Source of the DNA: CAVPDA01 sp963702495
GTDB taxonomy: Bacteria > Pseudomonadota > Gammaproteobacteria > Burkholderiales > Rhodocyclaceae
Direction of reading: 5' to 3'
Length of the DNA stretch: 64,000 nucleotides
Assembly: GCA_963702495.1 (NCBI GenBank)
Contig: CAVPDA010000010.1
Location: forward strand, 310,001 to 374,000
This document shows positions 60,680 to 64,000 of the stretch, piece by piece (position 1 is the stretch's first letter; each line of letters begins with the position of its first letter). A program made the position numbers and the translations under genes. The notes beneath the pieces are model-generated. The model was not told where the DNA came from, ran no database searches, and was given only the letters and a program-made list of their open reading frames with translations.

Positions 60680-61375
60680 ATGGCGCTCGCGCCGCTTTCG
60701 ATCATCGTGCCGGTGCTGAACGAGGCAGCGCTGGTGGCGCCGGCCCTGCAGCGGCTGGCTGCGCTGCGCGCGCGCGGCTGCGAGGTCGTGGTCGCCGACG
60801 GCGGCAGTCGCGACGGCACGCGCGAGCTGGCGCGGCCCCATGCCGACGTGGTGATCGAGGCGCCGCCCGGGCGGGCGGCGCAGTCGAACGCCGGCGCGGA
60901 GTTCGCCCGGGGCGAAGTGTTCCTGTTCCTGCATGTGGATTCGCGGCTGCCGGCCGACGCCGACCTCCTGATCCTGGGCGCCCTGCGGCGATCGGGGCGA
61001 GCCTGGGGCCGCTTCGACATCGCGATCGATGGCCGCCACCCCCTGCTGCCGTTGGTCGCCCGCCTCATGAACCTGCGCTCGCGGCTGAGCGGCATCTGTA
61101 CCGGCGACCAGGGGATCTTCGTGCAGGCTGACGTCTTCCGCACCTGCGGCGGATTTCCGCCGATCGCACTGATGGAGGACATCGCCTTGTCAAAGGTCCT
61201 CAAGCGCGGCAGCCGGCCGCTGCGCCTGGAACAGCGGATCGCCACCTCCGGCCGGCGCTGGGAGCGCCACGGCGCCCTGCGCACCATCCTGCTCATGTGG
61301 CGCCTGCGGCTGGCCTACTTCTTCGGCGCCGACCCGCGCCGCCTCGCCGGCCTGTATGATGCCGCGCGCCGCTGA
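60680..61375 (+). CDS. TIGR04283-family arsenosugar-type glycosyltransferase (GT2)
   Basis: A 231-residue GT-A fold transferase: LSIIVPVLNEAALVAPALQRL, VVVADGGSRDGTRELA, APPGRAAQSNAGAEFARGEVFLFLHVDSRLP, with the DxD-like HVDS. ICTGDQGIFVQADVF and the C-terminal TSGRRWERHGALRT are seen in the TIGR04283 family, which is defined by location near ArsS. It starts one base after the msrB stop and overlaps the next transferase by 17 bases. Donor and acceptor sugars are inferred only from family context. Confidence 0.88.
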   Translation: MALAPLSIIVPVLNEAALVAPALQRLAALRARGCEVVVADGGSRDGTRELARPHADVVIEAPPGRAAQSNAGAEFARGEVFLFLHVDSRLPADADLLILGALRRSGRAWGRFDIAIDGRHPLLPLVARLMNLRSRLSGICTGDQGIFVQADVFRTCGGFPPIALMEDIALSKVLKRGSRPLRLEQRIATSGRRWERHGALRTILLMWRLRLAYFFGADPRRLAGLYDAARR

Positions 61376-62018
61376 CTGCGCCGTCGTCGTCCTCGCCAAG
61401 GCGCCCGAACCCGGGCTGGCGAAGACGCGGCTGACTCCGGCCCTGGGCGCGGCCGGCGCCGCCGCGCTGCAAGCGCGGCTGACGCGCCAGGCGCTGGCCA
61501 CGGCGCTCGCCGCCGGCGTCGGCCCGGTCGAGTTGTGCTGCACGCCCGCTGCGGACCATCCGTTCTTTCGCGCCTGCGCCCGGGATTACGCCATCGCCCT
61601 GTCGCAGCAGGTCGGCGCCGACCTCGGAGCGCGCATGGCGCATGCCTGCGCCCGCCTGCTGGTACGGGGCCCGGTGATCCTGATCGGCACCGATTGTCCG
61701 GCGCTTGCTGCCGCCGATCTGCGCGACGCGGCGCAGGCGCTCGGCGCCGATTGCGACGCGGTCATGGCACCGGCGGAGGACGGCGGCTACGTGCTGATCG
61801 GCATCGGCCGACTGCATCCGGATCTGTTCGACGGCATCGCCTGGGGCACGGCATCGGTGCTGGCGCAGCAGCGCGCCCGCCTGGCTGCCCGCGGCCTGCG
61901 CTGGCGTGAACTGCGCACGCTATGGGATGTGGACCGGCCGGCTGACCTGGCGCGGCTCGCCGCGGCTGGACTGGTCGATTTCGACGACAGCGCGCATGCG
62001 CCGGCAGCGACTCGCTAG
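61359..62018 (+). CDS. TIGR04282-family arsenosugar-type glycosyltransferase
   Basis: A 219-residue GT-A nucleotidyl/glycosyltransferase: VVVLAKAPEPGLAKTRLTPALG at the start, LIGTDCPALAAADLRDAA, and DAVMAPAEDGGYVLIGI. It belongs to the TIGR04282 group often next to TIGR04283. The start is uncertain by one codon (adjacent ATGs at 61356 and 61359). It overlaps its neighbours on both sides, so the two transferases and DUF3047 are made together. Confidence 0.88.
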   Translation: MPRAADCAVVVLAKAPEPGLAKTRLTPALGAAGAAALQARLTRQALATALAAGVGPVELCCTPAADHPFFRACARDYAIALSQQVGADLGARMAHACARLLVRGPVILIGTDCPALAAADLRDAAQALGADCDAVMAPAEDGGYVLIGIGRLHPDLFDGIAWGTASVLAQQRARLAARGLRWRELRTLWDVDRPADLARLAAAGLVDFDDSAHAPAATR

Positions 62019-62724
62019 CGCGCTGCTGTTCGCCTGCACCGGCCTCGCACTGGCCGCCGATGCACCCGACATCGCCGCTTTCTCGAAAGTCCGGCCCGGC
62101 GACGAACTACCCGCCGGCTGGCAGCGCTACACCCTGGGCAAGCCGGAGCGCGTCACCCGGTATTCCCTGGTCGAACTGGACGGCAAGGTGGTGCTCAAGG
62201 CCGAGGCCGACGCCTCGGTATCGGCCTTGATCCATCCGCTGCGCGCCGACCCGAAGGCAAGCCCATGGCTGTCGTGGTCCTGGCGCACGGAGAGCACCCT
62301 CGCCCATGCCGACATTCGCACCAAGGAGGGAGACGACTACGTCGCGCGCGTCTATGTGCTGTTCGACTACGACGTCAGCAAGCTTCCCTTTCTGGAACGT
62401 GCCAAGATCACCGCCGCGCGCCTCATCTACGGCGACCCGATCCCGACGGCGGGCCTGTGCTACGTCTGGGACAACCGGCAGGCTGTGGGATACACCGCCT
62501 GGAGCGCCTACACCCGTCGCCTGCGCATGATCGTCGCCGCCAACGCCGCCTCCGGAACAGGCCGCTGGGTGCGGGAGGAACACGACATCGTGGAGGACTA
62601 CCGCAAGGCCTACGGCGAGGAGCCGCCGCCCATCACCGCCATCATCGTCGCCACCGACACCGACAACACGCGCGAGAAGGCGGTGAGCTACTTCGGCGAT
62701 ATCACGTTGCGCGGCGCGCGATAG
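61996..62724 (+). CDS. exported DUF3047 protein
   Basis: A 242-residue protein with a signal peptide (LASALLFACTGLALA) and a DUF3047 domain: WQRYTLGKPERVTRYSLVELDGKVVLKAEAD, PWLSWSWRTESTLAHADIRTKEGDDYVARVYVLFDY, CYVWDNRQAVGYTAWSAYTRRLRMIVA, TAIIVATDTDNTREKAVSYFGDI. These resemble lectin-like beta sandwiches. It overlaps the previous transferase by 23 bases and ends the run. It would be periplasmic; the function is unknown. Confidence 0.88.
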   Translation: MRRQRLASALLFACTGLALAADAPDIAAFSKVRPGDELPAGWQRYTLGKPERVTRYSLVELDGKVVLKAEADASVSALIHPLRADPKASPWLSWSWRTESTLAHADIRTKEGDDYVARVYVLFDYDVSKLPFLERAKITAARLIYGDPIPTAGLCYVWDNRQAVGYTAWSAYTRRLRMIVAANAASGTGRWVREEHDIVEDYRKAYGEEPPPITAIIVATDTDNTREKAVSYFGDITLRGAR

Positions 62725-62849
62725 ACTGGCGGCGGAATTGATCGAAATCGGGCGCCAATGCCAAGCGGGCTGAAACCCATCCCGGCCGTCGCTGGGCGCT
62801 TCGCCGGGATTGCCGGATAATGCAGGCTGCGAGTGGCCATGACGAGACC

Positions 62850-63194
62850 ATGATTCATCTTCCCCAGTCCTTGCGCGCCTGGAACTCCTCCCGGTTCGAG
62901 GATGTCCTTAAGCAGGAGATCGAGCAACTGGGCTCCAGCCAGCTTCCCTTGCAGCAGGGTGTGAGCACGACCAGCTATGCGCTGGACGGCCCGTTCCAGG
63001 TGATGGTCATCAGCGTGACCGACGCGTCCGGATTCATCGAGGCAAAGCTCGGTGTGTTCTTCTCCGGAATCATCGCGGGATGCAGTTGCGCCGACGACCC
63101 CACGCCGGTCGAACCGCAAAACGAGTACTGCGAAATGCGGCTCAGCATCGACAAGACGAGGGGGGAGGCTGTCGTCACGCTTGTCACCGATTAG
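62850..63194 (+). CDS. conserved small protein of unknown function
   Basis: A 114-residue soluble protein: HLPQSLRAWNSSRFEDVLKQEIEQLG, LPLQQGVSTTSYALDGPFQVMVISV, VFFSGIIAGCSCADDPTPVEPQNEYCEMRLSID. The CSCADDP...EYCEM part is a recurrent pattern in proteobacterial hypothetical proteins, with three cysteines that might bind metal. The ATG at 62850 was chosen over 62820 because homology-like sequence begins there. It is 125 bases after the DUF3047 gene. Confidence 0.78.
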   Translation: MIHLPQSLRAWNSSRFEDVLKQEIEQLGSSQLPLQQGVSTTSYALDGPFQVMVISVTDASGFIEAKLGVFFSGIIAGCSCADDPTPVEPQNEYCEMRLSIDKTRGEAVVTLVTD

Positions 63195-63245
63195 TTCGAG
63201 CGTCCAGGCAGACGAGAAGGGACAAGAAAACTGGAATCAAGCCCC

Positions 63246-63638
63246 TCAATCCGCCGGGCGGAGTCCGAGGTGTTCCACGAACGGGTCGAAATCCCTGTCG
63301 CTGTACAGGAGCGCGAACCCGCTTTCGATGCAGCGCGTCGCAATCACCGTGTCGATCGTCTTGCGCACCGTGACGCCGAGGGACCGCAGCGTGCGGAAGT
63401 TCTTCGCCGCCTGTATGGCGATTCCCCGTCCTCCGAGATCGACCATGAGGAGCGACGTCAGCAGTGTCGTCGCTTGGCGGAAATCATGGTCACTGACGAA
63501 TCCTTGGAGCACCTCCGTCAGGATCAGATCGCCGATGGCGATCGGCTCGCTTCCCAGCAGCGAGTCGAGCCGGTCCGCCTGCGGGGTCGCCACGCCGCGA
63601 AAGTAGTCGATCCAGACACTGGAATCGACCAGAATCAC
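63246..63638 (-). CDS. vapC: VapC-type PIN-domain toxin
   Basis: A 130-residue PIN-domain ribonuclease: MILVDSSVWIDYFRG with the first Asp at position 5, ILTEVLQGF with the conserved Glu, RKTIDTVIATRCIESGFALLYSDRDFDPFVEHLGL with the late acidic residues. All catalytic positions are intact. The ATG overlaps the VapB stop by ATGA. It converges with the small upstream protein gene across 51 bases. Confidence 0.93.
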   Translation of the reverse strand: MILVDSSVWIDYFRGVATPQADRLDSLLGSEPIAIGDLILTEVLQGFVSDHDFRQATTLLTSLLMVDLGGRGIAIQAAKNFRTLRSLGVTVRKTIDTVIATRCIESGFALLYSDRDFDPFVEHLGLRPAD

Positions 63639-63829
63639 TGGTCGGACCTCATCGCATCGAGGTCACCCTGCCAGCTCAGCTTGCCGCGAAAGCGGCGGAT
63701 CGCTTCCTGCTTGCGCAGGCGCAGCAGGGTACGCAGTCCGAGTTCGACGGCCTCGCGTTTGGTCTTCAATCCGGTCGCCCGCAGCGTATCCTCCATGAGT
63801 TTGTCGTCGATCACGATATTGGTGCGCAT
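63635..63829 (-). CDS. vapB: VapB-type antitoxin
   Basis: A 64-residue antitoxin: MRTNIVIDDKLMEDTLRATGLKTKREAVELGLRTLLRL, a ribbon-helix-helix N-terminus typical of VapB partners of this VapC type, followed by a toxin-binding tail (GKLSWQGDLDAM). It leads the operon and probably represses it from the inverted repeat just upstream. Confidence 0.93.
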   Translation of the reverse strand: MRTNIVIDDKLMEDTLRATGLKTKREAVELGLRTLLRLRKQEAIRRFRGKLSWQGDLDAMRSDQ

Positions 63830-63831
63830 AG

Positions 63832-63859
63832 TGTGTATCTCCTCTGCAATGCATACACA
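63832..63859. promoter_or_regulatory. candidate VapB operator, 7-bp inverted repeat
   Basis: TGTGTAT at 63832-63838 is the reverse complement of ATACACA at 63853-63859, 14 bases apart. It begins three bases before the vapB start codon, overlapping the ribosome-site region (AGGAGATACAC read leftward). Such repeats are the normal autoregulatory sites of VapBC operons. Confidence 0.55.
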
Positions 63860-63931
63860 TGCTACCTCGCTGCCACCTGCCTCGCAATTGCGGTCGAGAA
63901 CGTCCCTTCGTACGGTGCATGGAGGTTCGCG

Positions 63932-64000
63932 GTGAAGCGACTCATCCTCCTCGGCGGCGGCCACACCCATCTGTTCGTGCTGGAGGCGTTCGTCCGGGCG
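63932..64000 (+). CDS. FAD/NAD(P) oxidoreductase of the SelD-linked family (start only, runs off right edge)
   Basis: Twenty-three codons from a GTG at 63932 encode VKRLILLGGGHTHLFVLEAF, the dinucleotide-binding start of the NADH dehydrogenase-like proteins fused or adjacent to selenophosphate synthase (the type in which GGGHTHL replaces the usual GxGxxG). GGAGG lies six bases before the start. The rest is outside the window, so the call rests on this N-terminus only. Confidence 0.7.
   Translation, partial: MKRLILLGGGHTHLFVLEAFVRA

Overview
The window is a GC-rich (about 65%) stretch of a betaproteobacterial chromosome. The protein families and their pairings (DUF3305/DUF3306 with a ferredoxin beside molybdopterin genes, a split PqiA, RmuC, LplT, Mfd, AroG, IspD/IspF, an exported MsrB) suggest the Rhodocyclales or a nearby order; that placement is inference from family resemblance only. 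I see no rRNA, tRNA or CRISPR array. Most of the window is housekeeping DNA in short operons whose genes overlap by ATGA or GTGA.

Layout: 1-5.9 kb holds formate dehydrogenase maturation and molybdenum cofactor genes (ferredoxin, DUF3306 and DUF3305 leftward; moaA, fdhD, mobA, moeA rightward). 6-10.9 kb is a leftward rmuC-pqiA-pqiA-pqiB-pqiC lipid-transport operon. 11-19 kb is the most disturbed part: a large FtsX-like permease without its ATPase, a decayed IS5-type transposase, a Ser/Thr kinase-HDOD-GAF regulator, a DUF433/DUF5615 toxin-antitoxin pair with a broken toxin, and a VapBC pair sandwiched between the true end of radA and a decayed second copy of that end. 19-30.6 kb carries radA, alr, a LysR regulator, lplT, a deacetylase-fold enzyme, two TPM proteins, lemA, a TerC-type protein, a family-4 uracil-DNA glycosylase, rimI and tsaB. 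30.6-38.6 kb has small exported proteins, an OmpR/EnvZ-type pair, a truncated hemoglobin, a VanZ-like protein, thpR, ispF and ispD. 38.8-41.3 kb is a complete AmmeMemoRadiSam trio. 42.5-53.3 kb has mfd, aroG, a DUF1015 protein, a cyclic-nucleotide-binding diguanylate cyclase, and an ABC exporter set that lacks its permease. 53.5-64 kb contains rlpA, a DyP peroxidase and a rightward run of arsenosugar-type genes (arsS, DUF302, TVP38/FAD oxidoreductase, DUF547, msrB, two glycosyltransferases, DUF3047), then a second VapBC pair and the start of an oxidoreductase of the type found with SelD.

How the genes work together: the left cluster would supply cofactor and sulfuration for a molybdenum formate dehydrogenase that probably lies just left of the window. 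The right cluster looks like an organoarsenical/selenium-related metabolic island.

Several genes carry single-base frameshifts (the TVP38/FAD gene, DUF547, DUF5615) and one hydrolase has a clean in-frame deletion. Some of these may be sequencing errors; others, in the radA-IS region, sit among clear decay. Dispersed palindromic repeats occur between genes at 5.9, 11.0, 28.5 and 59.3 kb.
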